DNA of 64,000 bases from Gordonia iterans (GCF_002993285.1 NZ_CP027433.1:2480001-2544000); one strand, 5' to 3'; counted from the stretch's first letter, positions 1 to 10,176 are shown. Notes: a model not told the origin generated them from the sequence alone. A program made the numbers and translations.

Positions 1-603
1 TCGGTTTTCGCCATCCACCAGCTGAGCGAGGCGATCGCCGAGATCTTCGCCCGCGACGAGATCGCCGGTGTCGCCCGGCAGATCCTCGACGACGACGTCT
101 ACATCCATCAGAGCCGGATCAACCTCAAGCCGGGCTTCTCCGGCGGCCCCTTCTACTGGCATTCGGACTTCGAAACCTGGCACGCCGAGGACGGCATGCC
201 CGCGCCGCGCGCGCTCAGCGTCTCACTGGCACTGACGCCGAACTACAGCAGCAACGGCGCCCTGATGATCATCCCCGGCTCGCACAAGCGGTTCGTGCCG
301 TGCGTCGGCGAGACCCCGGAGGGCTATCACCGCGAATCGCTCGTCTCGTATCGTCCAGCGTTCGGCACGCCGGACGAAGCAGACGTGACCGCCCTCGCCG
401 ACGAGTTCGGGATCGACCTGATCACCGGACCGGCCGGATCGGCGCTCTACTTCGACTCGAACTGCATGCACGCATCCTCTGGCAACATCACGCCCTACCC
501 GCGCAGCAACCTCTTCGTCGTCTTCAACGCGGTATCGAACGCGCTGCGCGAGCCGTTCGCAGCAGCCGCGCCGCGCCCAGACCACCTGGCGCACCGGGCG
601 TAA
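1..603 (+). CDS. ectD: Ectoine hydroxylase, 3' part only
   Basis: The reading frame is open from base 1 to the TAA at 601-603, giving the last 200 residues of a roughly 290-300 residue enzyme; the start lies outside the window. EctD is a non-haem Fe(II)/2-oxoglutarate dioxygenase that converts ectoine to 5-hydroxyectoine, a compatible solute. The family signature WHSDFETWH is present at about residues 53-61, with iron ligands H54 and D56. The distal histidine is in CMHASSGN (H157). The PGSH and AVSN segments also match the family. No other ectoine gene is visible; ectABC would be expected upstream. The next gene is convergent, 20 bp away. Confidence 0.93.
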   Translation, partial: SVFAIHQLSEAIAEIFARDEIAGVARQILDDDVYIHQSRINLKPGFSGGPFYWHSDFETWHAEDGMPAPRALSVSLALTPNYSSNGALMIIPGSHKRFVPCVGETPEGYHRESLVSYRPAFGTPDEADVTALADEFGIDLITGPAGSALYFDSNCMHASSGNITPYPRSNLFVVFNAVSNALREPFAAAAPRPDHLAHRA

Positions 604-623
604 CGCAGCCAGCCCGCGAAACG

Positions 624-1661
624 TCAGTTCCCCGGCTGGGACACGTCGTAGTCGCCGTCGTCGTTGAGCACCGTCACGGTGACGCGCCGGTTCTCGCCGG
701 CGATCTTCACCGCACACGTGAACTGGACACCGGCCTGTGCCTTCATCCCGGACGGGCAACTCACCTCGGACACGTCGTCGAGGCCGTAACCGTCCTGATC
801 GACCGGGGCGGTGAGCAGACGTTCGACGCCCTGCTCGACGCTGGTCTGCGACAGCGTCTTGGTGACCCATCCCGGCCAGACGAACGCCGACAGCGCCACC
901 AGCGCCGCGATCACGAGGACGGCGCCGCCGAGCGCGGCCCCGAGCGCCGCGCGCGAACGTCCACGGGCGGGCGATCGCCCGCCGTCGCCGGCCGCGGCGA
1001 TCCGCCGTGGCCTGCGTCGGCCGCGGGAGTCCGGGACCACCGGCTCGACGGTGGTCCCGGACTCCGCTCCGGCCCCGGACTCGCCGGCGTACGCGCCAGG
1101 ACGGTCACTGCGGTCGCCCTGGTCTGGATGCGGCGGCACCGGCGCGGGCGCTGCGGCCGCGTACGGGGATTGCCCGGTCGGCACACGATCGTCCGGGCCG
1201 ACGAGTTCGCCGTGAGCGGTACGGCGCGGAGGACGCCGACGGGGCCGTTCGGCGGGCAGGTCGGCGTGCCGGAGGGGTGCCGCGCCGCCCGGCGGCGGCC
1301 CGGGCGGGCGCGAGTGCCGGATCTGACCCGGTGGCGGGCCCGGAACCGGACCGCCCGGCACGGGATTCCCCCGCGGTACGGGACCGTTTCGCGGGGGCAC
1401 ACCGCGCGGCGGCCCGGCCGGCAGCGGCCCCGGCGGATGCGGTGCGGGCGCGTAGGCGCCGGGTGGACGAGGCCCGGGTGGGCCCTGCCCGACCCCGCCC
1501 GGGCCGGGGGGACCCTGCGGCGGCGGACCCTGCGGCGGCGGGCCCGGCCGGCCGTGCCGGGACTCCCGCACTCGGGTGGGAGGCGGTGCTCCGGGTGCGG
1601 CGTGACGCGGTTGCCGAGGGCCCCCGACAGGCGGCGGCTGACGATCGTCCGGACCGGTCAT
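624..1661 (-). CDS. Proline-rich membrane protein with C-terminal DUF4333 domain
   Basis: A 345-residue protein of unknown function. The first ~150 residues are a low-complexity tract rich in Pro, Gly and Arg (PPPQGPPPQGPPGPGGVGQ style). A basic/acidic linker follows, then one hydrophobic segment around residues 240-262 and a ~75-residue C-terminal domain with two cysteines (CPSG...FTC). That layout fits the actinobacterial DUF4333 family, probably cytoplasmic tail-in with the domain outside the membrane. It lies 54 bp downstream of the helicase gene on the same strand and could be the last gene of that run. The exact start is uncertain because the N-terminus is low complexity. Confidence 0.75.
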   Translation of the reverse strand: MTGPDDRQPPPVGGPRQPRHAAPGAPPPTRVRESRHGRPGPPPQGPPPQGPPGPGGVGQGPPGPRPPGAYAPAPHPPGPLPAGPPRGVPPRNGPVPRGNPVPGGPVPGPPPGQIRHSRPPGPPPGGAAPLRHADLPAERPRRRPPRRTAHGELVGPDDRVPTGQSPYAAAAPAPVPPHPDQGDRSDRPGAYAGESGAGAESGTTVEPVVPDSRGRRRPRRIAAAGDGGRSPARGRSRAALGAALGGAVLVIAALVALSAFVWPGWVTKTLSQTSVEQGVERLLTAPVDQDGYGLDDVSEVSCPSGMKAQAGVQFTCAVKIAGENRRVTVTVLNDDGDYDVSQPGN

Positions 1662-1715
1662 GGTGGGGTCCTCCCGGGGTGGCGTTGCGGTTCGCCGTCA
1701 CGGTACCGCAGCCGA

Positions 1716-4673
1716 TCATTCCAGGTCGGCAGCCACGACGCCGCGTCGCAGACTCTTCGCAGCCCGGCGCGCAGCGCCTGCCAGCGGCGCCTCCGGGTCC
1801 ACCCCGTTCCGGATCTGCTCCAGCAGATCGATCACCTGACGGTTCCACCGCACGAAGTCGCCCGGCGACAGCGTCTGGCCGCCGGCGGACGCCGCAGTCA
1901 GCGCCTCCTCCAGCGAGCGCCCCGCCGCCCAGACCGAGATCGGCGCGCAGAAGCCGGTGTCGGGTTCGCGTGTCAGCAGCGCCTCGGACCCGCCGGCGTG
2001 CTGTGCCTGCACCGCGACCAGCGCCTGCCAGACCGCGACCGTCTCGGTGAGCGCGTCCCGCACTCGCTTGTCGCCCGGCATGGTGTCGACGCCACCGCCG
2101 AAGTCGCGCCGGGACTGGTAGACCATCGCCGAGACCACGGCCGCCAGTTCGGGCGGCGCGAGGTGGTCCCAGATGCCCGCCCGGATGCACTCGGCCACCA
2201 GCAGGTCGGTCTCACAGTAGATGCGCCGCAGCACGTCCCCGGTGGGCGTCACCCGCAGGCCTCCGGCGGCGTCGGGCTCCAGGTACGCGAGTTCGCGAAG
2301 CACCTCGGTCACCACGTCGAAGTCCACCTCCAGCTTGGACTTGCGTTCGCTGATCGATCGCTCCAGGCTCTCGACCTCGCGCACCAGCCGGTTCCGGTTC
2401 TCCCCCATCCGGAACAGTTGCTCGGCGCCCTGCTTCCGCCGGCCTCCGGAACCGCCGGTGGGGTGCGCCGGGTGCGCCCGCAGCAGCTCGCGCAGGCGTG
2501 TCAACTCCGTATCGGGGCCGTCGTCGTTCCGATGCTTGCGCGTGCGCCCGATCGGGCGCGCGATCCCGCTGGCACGCAGCGCCTCGGCGAGCCGCCGGCG
2601 ACCCTTCCCGGTCCGGGTGTCGACGTCTTTGCGGATCCGCAGATTGCCCAGCACTTCGGGCGGATTGACGAAGTCCTCCGCACCGACGCGCCCGGTCCAC
2701 CCGTCATCGACCAGCACCAGCGGCCGCGGGTCGTTCCAGTACTGCGCCGCCTCCAGGACCACGGCGAGCCCGCGGTGCCGCCGAGAACCGACCGCGATCA
2801 CCTGGCCCCGTTTGAGCGCCGCCAGGTCATCGGTCACCGCGGTCTCGCTCTGCTGGCGGCGCACGAACCGGGCCTCCCGCTCGAGGGTGCGGATGTCCTC
2901 GCGCAGCTGCAGGTAGCCCAGGAACCCCTCGTAGGCGTTCCGATCGCCGGGCACCTGGTCGAGCGAGATCCCGGGATCGATGCCCAGCTTCTCGGCTGCC
3001 GCGATCAGCTCGCGATCGGCGTCGCGCAGCTTCCGGCGCGCGCGGTCGAGCTGGCGGGCCTGCCCGACCAGCGTCCGGTCGGTCTGGAACTGCGCAAACG
3101 AACGTCGCAGCAGGTCGCGTGAACCGTCCACACCGAGCCGGTCGATCAGGTTGAGCACCATGTTGTACTCGGGGGTGAACGAGCTGCGCAGCGGAAACGT
3201 CCGCGCTCCGGCCAGTCCGGCGACCCGCTCGGGCAGAACCTCCGGCGTCCAGACCACCACCGCGTTGCCCTCGACGTCGAGGCCGCGCCGCCCGGCCCGG
3301 CCAGTCAGCTGCGTGTACTCACCGGGGGTGAGATCGACGTGCGCCTCGCCGTTGTACTTGACCAGGCGCTCCAGCACCACCGACCGCGCCGGCATGTTGA
3401 TGCCCATCGCCAGGGTCTCGGTGGCGAACACCACCTTGATCAGACCCTCGACGAACAGTTCTTCGACCGCATGCCGGAACAGCGGCAGCAGTCCCGCGTG
3501 ATGCGCGGCGAATCCGCGCCGCAGCCCCGCTCGCCAGTCGTCGACACCGAGGACCGCCGCGTCGCCGGGCGAGAGCTCCGCCAGGTGCCGTTCCACGATC
3601 GCGTCGACCCGCGCCACCTCCTGACCGTCGAGGAGGTTGAGGTCGCTGCGCAGGCACTGTGTGAACGCGTCCTCACAGCCCTTGCGGGAGAAGATGAAGT
3701 CGATCGCCGGGAGCATCCCGTGCTCGTCCAGCAGACGGATCAATCGCGGCCGCGGCACTCCCGACGAACGACGACGACGGTCCGTACGCCCGCGAGGACC
3801 ACGCGCACCCGAGGGCTCGTCGACGCCGAGTGCGCGATGTTTGATGTAGCGCATCAGTTCTGGATTCACCGGCTTCTTGCCGGGCCCCGAAGCACGCGGA
3901 TCGAAGAGCTCGAACATCCGGTTGCCGACCAGCATGTGCTGGTGCAGCGGCACGGGGCGGTGCTCGTCGACGATCACCTCGGTGTCGCCGCGCACGGTGG
4001 TGATCCAGTCGCCGAATTCCTCGGCGTTGCTGACCGTCGCCGACAGCGAGACCACCGAGACCGACGGATCCAGGCCCAGGATCACTTCTTCCCACACCGC
4101 ACCGCGGAACCGGTCGGCGAGGAAGTGCACCTCGTCCATCACGACGAACGAGAGCCCGGTCAGCGCACTCGACTCGGCGTAGATCATGTTGCGCAGCACC
4201 TCGGTGGTCATCACCACCACCGGCGCCGACGAGTTGATCGAGTTGTCACCGGTCAGCAGTCCGACGTTCGCGGCGCCGTGGGCTGCCACCAGGTCGTGGT
4301 ACTTCTGATTGCTCAGCGCCTTGATCGGCGTGGTGTAGAAGCACTTCCCGCCGCGGGCGAGTGCGAGGAAGACGGCGAACTCCCCGACCACCGTCTTACC
4401 CGCCCCCGTCGGCGCACACACCAGAACGGCGCCGGAATCATGAGGCCCGCTCACTACGTTCCCGGCGCCGGAGTCACTCGGCCCGCTCACTTCGTTCCCG
4501 GCGCCGGAGCCACTCGGCCCGCTCACTTCGTTCCCGGCGCCGGAGTCACTCGGCCCGCTCACTTCGTTCCCGGCGCCGCCGTCCGCCAGGACCTCGCACG
4601 CGTCACGCTGGAACGGATCGAGGGGGAAGGCGAGCGTGCCGGTGAAACGCTGGAGTTCGGATTCGGTGCTCAT
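1716..4673 (-). CDS. helY: DEVH-box superfamily 2 helicase, HelY-like
   Basis: A 985-residue ATP-dependent RNA/DNA helicase related to the Ski2/Mtr4 group and to mycobacterial HelY. Walker A APTGAGKT is at about 87-94, TTPIKALSNQK at 114-124, MDEVH at 179-183, SLSATVSN near 209, and the motif VI-like QLTGRAGRRGLD follows in the second RecA domain; a long C-terminal region completes the Ski2-like layout. Residues ~33-82, between the N-terminal lead and Walker A, are four copies of a 12-residue repeat (SDSGAGNEVSGP) that is not a family feature. It is 67 bp downstream of tatC, as in mycobacteria. The cellular substrate is not established by the sequence. Confidence 0.93.
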   Translation of the reverse strand: MSTESELQRFTGTLAFPLDPFQRDACEVLADGGAGNEVSGPSDSGAGNEVSGPSGSGAGNEVSGPSDSGAGNVVSGPHDSGAVLVCAPTGAGKTVVGEFAVFLALARGGKCFYTTPIKALSNQKYHDLVAAHGAANVGLLTGDNSINSSAPVVVMTTEVLRNMIYAESSALTGLSFVVMDEVHFLADRFRGAVWEEVILGLDPSVSVVSLSATVSNAEEFGDWITTVRGDTEVIVDEHRPVPLHQHMLVGNRMFELFDPRASGPGKKPVNPELMRYIKHRALGVDEPSGARGPRGRTDRRRRSSGVPRPRLIRLLDEHGMLPAIDFIFSRKGCEDAFTQCLRSDLNLLDGQEVARVDAIVERHLAELSPGDAAVLGVDDWRAGLRRGFAAHHAGLLPLFRHAVEELFVEGLIKVVFATETLAMGINMPARSVVLERLVKYNGEAHVDLTPGEYTQLTGRAGRRGLDVEGNAVVVWTPEVLPERVAGLAGARTFPLRSSFTPEYNMVLNLIDRLGVDGSRDLLRRSFAQFQTDRTLVGQARQLDRARRKLRDADRELIAAAEKLGIDPGISLDQVPGDRNAYEGFLGYLQLREDIRTLEREARFVRRQQSETAVTDDLAALKRGQVIAVGSRRHRGLAVVLEAAQYWNDPRPLVLVDDGWTGRVGAEDFVNPPEVLGNLRIRKDVDTRTGKGRRRLAEALRASGIARPIGRTRKHRNDDGPDTELTRLRELLRAHPAHPTGGSGGRRKQGAEQLFRMGENRNRLVREVESLERSISERKSKLEVDFDVVTEVLRELAYLEPDAAGGLRVTPTGDVLRRIYCETDLLVAECIRAGIWDHLAPPELAAVVSAMVYQSRRDFGGGVDTMPGDKRVRDALTETVAVWQALVAVQAQHAGGSEALLTREPDTGFCAPISVWAAGRSLEEALTAASAGGQTLSPGDFVRWNRQVIDLLEQIRNGVDPEAPLAGAARRAAKSLRRGVVAADLE
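4429..4580. repeat. Four 36-bp tandem repeats inside helY
   Basis: Units at 4429-4464, 4465-4500, 4501-4536 and 4537-4572, plus a partial unit. The last three are nearly identical; the first is the most diverged. Each contains GCTCACTTCGTTCCCG and GCGCCGGAGTCACTCGG. On the gene strand each unit encodes 12 residues (S-D-S-G-A-G-N-E-V-S-G-P), so the reading frame is kept. The placement is between the N-terminal lead and the Walker A motif of the helicase. Confidence 0.95.
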
Positions 4674-4740
4674 CGTCTACAGCTTGTCATGTCGCCGCCA
4701 CCGGTCTTCTCTCCCGCGCCGCGGTCCGGATGCTTCGGCG

Positions 4741-5748
4741 TCAGAGCACCTCGTCGTAGGCGGTCGCATCGCGCACTGACGACCGCTGTCGCGGCGCGCC
4801 GACCGGCTCGGGGCGGCCGATCGGGTCTGGTCTGCCGACCGGAGCCGGGCGCTCGGTGCCGCCGCCCGCGTCCAGCGGAGACGCGGCATCGTCAGGGGTG
4901 TCGAGCCAGTCCGGGTTCCGCTTGGCCTTGCGCTTGTCGTGGATCCGCGCGAACTGGATCGCGAACTCCTGCAGCAGGCACAGCGCCGCGGCCAGCGCCG
5001 TCATCGTGAACGGGTCACCGGTCGGGGTCACCACCGCGGCGAAGACGAACATCGTGAAGATCAGGCCGCGCCGCCACTTCTTGAGCCGGTCGTAACTGAG
5101 GACGCCGACGAGGTTGAGCGCGATGATCAGCAGCGGCAGCTCGAAGCTGACGCCGAAGATGACCAGCAGTTGCAGCACGAAGTTGAAGTACTCGCCACCG
5201 GTCAGCCACGAGACCTGAACCTCGTTGCCGATCGTCATCAGGAACTCGAAGGCCTTGCCCACCACGAAGTAGGCCAGCACCACACCGCCGACGAACAGGA
5301 GCGCCGCGACGGAGACGAAGGTCGCCGCGTACCGGCGCTCGTTCTTGTGCAGCGCCGGAGTCACGAACTGCCAGAGCTGGTAGAGCCAGACCGGGCAGGC
5401 CAGCACCACACCGGCGGTCAGCGCGACCTGCAGGCGCAGCATGAACTGGTCGAACGGCCCGGTCGCCAGGAGACGACACTCGCCACCCTCACCGACCGGA
5501 ACCCGGGCTTCCGGCGGCAGGTCGCAGTAGGGCTGCCGAAGCAGTTCACCCAGCGACGGGACGAACCAGACGCCGTGGTTGTACCAGAAGAAGCCAAGGG
5601 TCGTGGTGACCAGGATCGCGGCGATGGCGACGATCAGCCGGTCGCGGAGCTCGTAGAGATGCTCGGCGATCGGCATGGAGCCGTCGGGGTTGACCTTGCT
5701 GCGCCGTTGCCGGGGATCCAGCCGGCGCAGGGCTGCGGGGATGCGCAC
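4741..5748 (-). CDS. tatC: Sec-independent translocase subunit TatC
   Basis: A 335-residue multi-spanning membrane protein, the substrate-receptor core of the twin-arginine translocase. The N-terminal [14 protein letters not shown] segment carries the conserved HLxELRxRL motif, and six hydrophobic segments follow. The cytoplasmic [11 protein letters not shown] stretch precedes a Pro/Arg-rich tail. The GTG at 5748 is preferred because the translated lead ([16 protein letters not shown]) resembles the recalled mycobacterial TatC N-terminus. It starts 21 bp after the tatA stop and is very probably co-transcribed with it. Confidence 0.96.
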   Translation of the reverse strand: MRIPAALRRLDPRQRRSKVNPDGSMPIAEHLYELRDRLIVAIAAILVTTTLGFFWYNHGVWFVPSLGELLRQPYCDLPPEARVPVGEGGECRLLATGPFDQFMLRLQVALTAGVVLACPVWLYQLWQFVTPALHKNERRYAATFVSVAALLFVGGVVLAYFVVGKAFEFLMTIGNEVQVSWLTGGEYFNFVLQLLVIFGVSFELPLLIIALNLVGVLSYDRLKKWRRGLIFTMFVFAAVVTPTGDPFTMTALAAALCLLQEFAIQFARIHDKRKAKRNPDWLDTPDDAASPLDAGGGTERPAPVGRPDPIGRPEPVGAPRQRSSVRDATAYDEVL

Positions 5749-5769
5749 TCGTGCGTCAGAAGGGGCGGA

Positions 5770-6030
5770 TCAGGAGTCCGCGTGCTTGTCGGCGGCACGC
5801 CGCGCTTCGGCGCCCGGTCCGGCGCCCGGTGCCGGGTCCGACGGCGGAAGCTCCCGCGGCTGCTCCGCTTCGTCCTTCTTGCCGTCGCCGGTCATCTCAC
5901 CCATCTCCGACTTCAGGATCCGCATCGAACGGCCGAGACCACGCGCGGCGTCGGGGAGCTTCTTCGAGCCGAACAGGATCACCACCACGACGATGACGAC
6001 GATCCAGTGCCAGGGTTGCATTGCACCCAC
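5770..6030 (-). CDS. tatA: Sec-independent translocase subunit TatA
   Basis: An 86-residue protein with the TatA layout: a short N-terminal transmembrane helix ([16 protein letters not shown]), the [14 protein letters not shown] hinge and amphipathic helix, and a charged, disordered C-terminus. TatA oligomerises around TatC to form the translocation path for folded proteins. The GTG at 6030 gives MGAMQPWHW, matching mycobacterial TatA starts better than the internal ATG at 6021. A 96-bp gap separates it from pafC upstream, so it may have its own promoter there. Confidence 0.95.
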   Translation of the reverse strand: MGAMQPWHWIVVIVVVVILFGSKKLPDAARGLGRSMRILKSEMGEMTGDGKKDEAEQPRELPPSDPAPGAGPGAEARRAADKHADS

Positions 6031-6126
6031 GAGTCAAACCTCCGAGTCACTCCGGGGATCTCGGCAGCAGCGCCCCGGTTGTTGTCAACAAGCCCATGCT
6101 ACCCGTGCCGCCCGCCGCGCGCGCTC

Positions 6127-7071
6127 TCAGGCGTAGCGGGCCCGGGCGGCCCTGGCCTCCTGCGCGACCAGCGCGCGCACCCGGCGGCTCCGCTCGTCGT
6201 CGGACACCAGGCGCACCCGCCCGCCGAAACCCTGGATCCAGCGCGCGAGCCACTCGGGCGAGGCGTAGGCCAGCTCGGCGGGAAGCGGCTCCCCGTCCAC
6301 CGGATCGGCCAACGGTCGGGCCTCGTAGTACTCGATCACCCAGCGGGCATCCGGATCGATCTCGATCTGTGCGACCGGCAGCGTCACATCCTGCGTCGGC
6401 ATGGTGATCGGCTCGGCGGCCACCTGGGCGGGCGGCCGCGCGGGCTCGTCGAGCACCTGCGCCTCCTGCACCCGGTCGAACCGGAAGTTGCGGCGCCCGC
6501 CGGACTCGCGGCACCAGGCATCGAGATAGCTGTTGCCGTCGATCACCTGCACCCGGATCGGATCGACGACCCGATCGGTCACCGCGTCGCGACTGGGCGT
6601 GAAGTAGCGGATGCGCAGCGCCTTGCGGGCAGCGACCGCATCCCGGATCGGGGCCGAGGCGGGCAGGTCGCCCGGGGCGGCGTCGTCGTGCACCACCGAC
6701 GACGATCCCGCCGCCTCCTCGAGTTTGGCGATGGCGCGGCGGATCGCATCGGGGTCGAGCGCGCCCTGGGCGTCGAGCAGCATCCGCAGGGCGACCAGCA
6801 GCACGCTGGCTTCGGTGCCGGTCAGCCGCATCGGGCGGTCGATGCCTGCGGTGAACACCACGTTGACGTAGCCGTCCCAGAACTGGATGTCGATCAGGTC
6901 GCCGCCGGCATGCCCGGGCAGCCCGCAGACGTACAGCTGCTCGAGGTCTTTCGTCAATTGCTTCTCGGTGAGTCCGAGTTCTGCCGCGGCCACCGACAGT
7001 TCGATGCCCGGGCGCGCCTGAAAGTACGGGACCATAGCGAGCAGTCGTGAGAAGCGGGATGGAGCGGCCAT
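6127..7071 (-). CDS. pafC: WYL-domain transcriptional regulator PafC
   Basis: A 314-residue regulator with an N-terminal winged-helix-type segment (AAAELGLTEKQLTKDLEQL) and a WYL domain in the middle (RIRYFTPSRDAVTDRVVDPIRV...GNSYLDAWCRESGGRRNFRFDRV). With PafB it forms the PafBC activator of the LexA-independent DNA-damage response in mycobacteria. The ATG at 7069-7071 shares its A with the pafB stop (TGATG), indicating translational coupling; the longer upstream ORF is antisense-like extension inside pafB and is not needed. Confidence 0.93.
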   Translation of the reverse strand: MAAPSRFSRLLAMVPYFQARPGIELSVAAAELGLTEKQLTKDLEQLYVCGLPGHAGGDLIDIQFWDGYVNVVFTAGIDRPMRLTGTEASVLLVALRMLLDAQGALDPDAIRRAIAKLEEAAGSSSVVHDDAAPGDLPASAPIRDAVAARKALRIRYFTPSRDAVTDRVVDPIRVQVIDGNSYLDAWCRESGGRRNFRFDRVQEAQVLDEPARPPAQVAAEPITMPTQDVTLPVAQIEIDPDARWVIEYYEARPLADPVDGEPLPAELAYASPEWLARWIQGFGGRVRLVSDDERSRRVRALVAQEARAARARYA

Positions 7072-8066
7072 CAGAGCGTCCCCTCTCCGGCCGAGTCGGC
7101 CAGCGCCTCCAGCTCGGCGATCACCGCAGCACGCAGGTCGGGCGGATCGAGCACCACGACGTCCCGGCCGGCGGCGAGCACCGCACGCACCAGCGAAGAC
7201 CGCTCGGCGACCGGCACCACCACCTCCTGCCCCAGCTCTCCGCGGAAGGGTGCCTCGACCACCTCGACGGCGCCGCGCCGCAGCGCATGGGCCCGGCCGT
7301 CGGCCAGCCACAGCCGGGCGCTCGTCGGCTCGGTCTGCCTGCCGCGACTGACCGCGTCGGCGACCAACGCCCGCAGATCGACGTCGGGCGGTCGGACCAC
7401 CTCGCCGGCGTGGCCGAGCGCCTCCACGCCGGAGATCCGGGAGACCCGGAAGGTGCGCACTTCTCCGCGGTCCCGGTCGTGTCCGGTGACGTACCACCGG
7501 CCCGAGTCGCTCACCACGCCCCACGGCTCCAGCACCCGCTGCGCCGGACGGCCGCCGGTGGTGTGGACGAAGGTCACGGCGCGGCCGTCGCCGATCGCGG
7601 CGAGCAGCTCCCGGATGACGCGTTCGTCGCCCATCGTCCGCCCGCCCGCGGCCGGGCCGAATCCGAGTTCCTCGGGCGGCGTCACCTCGATGCCCGCCGC
7701 ACGCAGTTTGAGCACCGCGGTCTGGGACTCGACCGCCACGTCGGGGTCGTGCCAGACGGCGGCCGCCGCCGCCACCGCCGCCGCCTCCTTGGCGTCGAGG
7801 CTGATGTCGGTGAGCGCGTAGTTCTCCGGCTTGATCCGGTAGCCCTCGTCCCCGCCGAGGGGGTCCGCGCCGGACTCCAGCGGAACACCCAGGCTGCGGA
7901 GCTCGCTCTTGTCGCGCTCGAGCATGCGCTTGAACGATTCCTTGGTCTGCTCGGCGTCGCTGTATCCGACCACGTTCTTACGCAGATACTCCGCCGTCAC
8001 GTAGTTGCGCGCCGACATCAGGCAGATGACGAGGTTGAGCAGGCGCTCGTTCTTCGAAGTGGCCAC
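7071..8066 (-). CDS. pafB: WYL-domain transcriptional regulator PafB
   Basis: A 331-residue HTH plus WYL protein, paralogous to PafC. The N-terminus (MATSKNERLLNLVICLMSARNYVTAEYLRKNV) is the typical winged HTH of WYL regulators. The central part contains the WYL-like core (AVTFVHTTGGRPAQRVLEPW...SGRWYVTGHDRDRGEVRTFRVSRI). PafB and PafC act together as one activator. It starts 15 bp after the pafA stop and overlaps pafC by one base, so paf genes are likely one transcript with the proteasome genes. Confidence 0.94.
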   Translation of the reverse strand: MATSKNERLLNLVICLMSARNYVTAEYLRKNVVGYSDAEQTKESFKRMLERDKSELRSLGVPLESGADPLGGDEGYRIKPENYALTDISLDAKEAAAVAAAAAVWHDPDVAVESQTAVLKLRAAGIEVTPPEELGFGPAAGGRTMGDERVIRELLAAIGDGRAVTFVHTTGGRPAQRVLEPWGVVSDSGRWYVTGHDRDRGEVRTFRVSRISGVEALGHAGEVVRPPDVDLRALVADAVSRGRQTEPTSARLWLADGRAHALRRGAVEVVEAPFRGELGQEVVVPVAERSSLVRAVLAAGRDVVVLDPPDLRAAVIAELEALADSAGEGTL

Positions 8067-8081
8067 TCCCAGGAGCCTAAA

Positions 8082-9440
8082 TCACATCGAGGCGATCAGG
8101 CGTTCGACGCGCTCATCGACGTTGCGGAACGGATCCTTGCACAGCACGGTGCGCTGAGCCTGGTCGTTGAGCTTCAGGTGTACCCAGTCGACGGTGAAGT
8201 CGCGCTCGGCGGCCTGGGCCGCGCTGATGAACTCGCCGCGCAGTTTGGCTCGCGTGGTCTGCGGAGGCAGGTCGACCGCCTGATCGATCGCTTCGTCGGT
8301 GGTGACTCGGGCCGCCAGCCCTTTGCGAGCCAGCAGGTCGAACACGCCCCGGCCCCGCCGGATGTCGTGATAGGCCAGGTCGAGCTGGGCGAGCTTGGGA
8401 TCGTCGAGTCCCATCCCCAGCCGATCCTGGTAGCGCTGCAGAAGCTTGCGCTTGATCACCCAGTCCACCTCGGTGTCGACCGCGCTGAAGTCCCCGGATT
8501 CCACCGCGTCGAGCATGCGGCCCCACAGGTCCACGACCCGGTCCATGGTCGCGTCGGGCGTGCGGCCGGCCAGGTGCTTCACGGCGCAGGCGTGATACTC
8601 GCGCTGGATCGACAGCGCCGTCGCGGTCCGCCCCGAGGCCAGCCGGAGCTCGTGCCGTCCGGTGACGTCGTGGCTGATGTCGCGGATCGCGCGGATCGGG
8701 TTGTCCAGAGCGAAGTCCCGGAAGCTGATCCCCGACTCGATCATCTCCAGCACCAGCAGCGCCGAGCCCACCTTCAGCATGGTCGTGGTCTCGGACATGT
8801 TGGAGTCGCCGACGATCACGTGCAGCCGCCGGTACTTCTCGGCGTCGGCGTGCGGCTCGTCGCGCGTGTTGATGATCGGGCGGGAGCGGGTGGTGGCCGA
8901 GGAGACGCCTTCCCAGACGTGGTCGGCGCGCTGCGAGAGGCAGTAGCGGCTCTCGGCGCCGACGGTCAGCAGCTTGCCCGCGCCGCAGATCAGCTGGCGG
9001 GTCACCAGGAACGGCAGGAGCACGTCCGAGACGCGGCCGAACTCACCGGTCCGGGAGACCAGGTAGTTCTCATGACAGCCGTACGAGTTGCCGGCCGAGT
9101 CGGTGTTGTTCTTGAACAGATAGATGTCGCCGCCGATGCCCTCGTCGGCGAGGCGCTGTTCGGCGTCGAGCAGCAGGTCTTCCAGAATCCGCTCGCCTGC
9201 GCGGTCGTGCGTCACCAGTTGTTCGATCGAGTCGCACTCCGCGGTCGCGTACTCCGGGTGCGAACCGACGTCCAGGTACAGCCGGGATCCATTGGGCAAG
9301 AAGACGTTCGACGACCTGCCCCAAGCGACGACGCGCCGGAACAGATAGCGCGCCACCTCGTCCGGGCTCAGCCTCCGCTGCCCCTGGAAAGTGCAGGTGA
9401 CCCCGAACTCGGTCTCGATCCCCATGATCCGGCGTTCCAT
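8082..9440 (-). CDS. pafA: Pup-protein ligase PafA
   Basis: A 452-residue ATP-dependent ligase that joins the C-terminal glutamate of deamidated Pup to substrate lysines, marking them for the proteasome. It belongs to the carboxylate-amine ligase/glutamine synthetase-like fold. The start [14 protein letters not shown] carries the conserved nucleotide-binding GIETEFG, and [34 protein letters not shown] and [19 protein letters not shown] are all family segments. The ATG at 9440 gives the same length as the mycobacterial protein as recalled; it is 7 bases after the prcA stop, with GGAG about 10 bases ahead. Confidence 0.97.
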   Translation of the reverse strand: MERRIMGIETEFGVTCTFQGQRRLSPDEVARYLFRRVVAWGRSSNVFLPNGSRLYLDVGSHPEYATAECDSIEQLVTHDRAGERILEDLLLDAEQRLADEGIGGDIYLFKNNTDSAGNSYGCHENYLVSRTGEFGRVSDVLLPFLVTRQLICGAGKLLTVGAESRYCLSQRADHVWEGVSSATTRSRPIINTRDEPHADAEKYRRLHVIVGDSNMSETTTMLKVGSALLVLEMIESGISFRDFALDNPIRAIRDISHDVTGRHELRLASGRTATALSIQREYHACAVKHLAGRTPDATMDRVVDLWGRMLDAVESGDFSAVDTEVDWVIKRKLLQRYQDRLGMGLDDPKLAQLDLAYHDIRRGRGVFDLLARKGLAARVTTDEAIDQAVDLPPQTTRAKLRGEFISAAQAAERDFTVDWVHLKLNDQAQRTVLCKDPFRNVDERVERLIASM

Positions 9441-9447
9441 CGACGCT

Positions 9448-10176
9448 TTACTCCGTTTCCAGTAGTCCGGCCACGCGGGCCTCGGCGAGCCGCACGAACG
9501 CACGCCGCGGCCGCGCACGATCGAGCAGCGCCACCTCCAGATCGCCGGCGGCCAGGGCCGGCGCATCTTTGTCGCCGTTCGACGCTCCGCCGCTCGGCCC
9601 CCCGGATGTCGACAGCGCCGCCAGGGCGACCGACAGTGCCTGCGCCAGCGGGAGGCCGGGTTGATAGGTGCTGTTCATGGCCGTGACGAGGGGTTCGGTG
9701 GCACCGCCCATCACCACGAATGAGCTCTCGTCGATCACTGCGCCGTCATAGGAGATCTTGTACAGCTGCGACGGCGTGTCGCGCCCAGGCTGCGCCACCT
9801 CCGCCACGCACAACTCCACCTCGTAGGGTTTGGGCTGCTCGGTGAAGACCGTGCCGAGCGTGGTCGCGTAGGCGGTCGCCAGCGACAGCCCGGTGACGTC
9901 GGCGCGGTCGTAGCTGTAGCCGCGCAGATCGGCCAGCTGGATGCCGGCCCGCCGCAGCGATTCGAACTCGTTGTACTTGCCCACCGCGGCGAAGCCGATG
10001 CGGTCGTAGATCTCGCTGACCTTGCGCAGTGTGTTCGACGGATTGTGGGCGACGAACAGGACGCCTTCCGCGCACGTCAGCGCGATGACGCTGCGGCCGC
10101 GCGCGATGCCCTTGCGCGCGAGTTCGGCACGGTCGCGCATGATCTGTTCGGCACTGGCGTAATACGGGAAGGTCAT
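9448..10176 (-). CDS. prcA: 20S proteasome alpha subunit
   Basis: A 242-residue alpha-type proteasome subunit. The N-terminus [27 protein letters not shown] forms the gating region and H0 helix, followed by the [19 protein letters not shown] strand core and [23 protein letters not shown]. Alpha rings are non-catalytic, control entry and bind the ARC/Mpa ATPase. Its start overlaps the prcB stop by 4 bases (ATGA). The C-terminal ~40 residues are variable and Ala-rich, as in relatives. Confidence 0.97.
   Translation of the reverse strand: MTFPYYASAEQIMRDRAELARKGIARGRSVIALTCAEGVLFVAHNPSNTLRKVSEIYDRIGFAAVGKYNEFESLRRAGIQLADLRGYSYDRADVTGLSLATAYATTLGTVFTEQPKPYEVELCVAEVAQPGRDTPSQLYKISYDGAVIDESSFVVMGGATEPLVTAMNSTYQPGLPLAQALSVALAALSTSGGPSGGASNGDKDAPALAAGDLEVALLDRARPRRAFVRLAEARVAGLLETE

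Noticed and set aside
300..3122. 940-residue plus-strand frame through ectD and helY
   Set aside because: It crosses the real ectD end in another frame and is antisense to the helicase; composition is that of a shadow frame.
6079..6091. Palindrome TTGTTGTCAACAA between pafC and tatA
   Set aside because: It may only be part of a TTGACA-like promoter element; the match to any known operator is too weak to report as a site.
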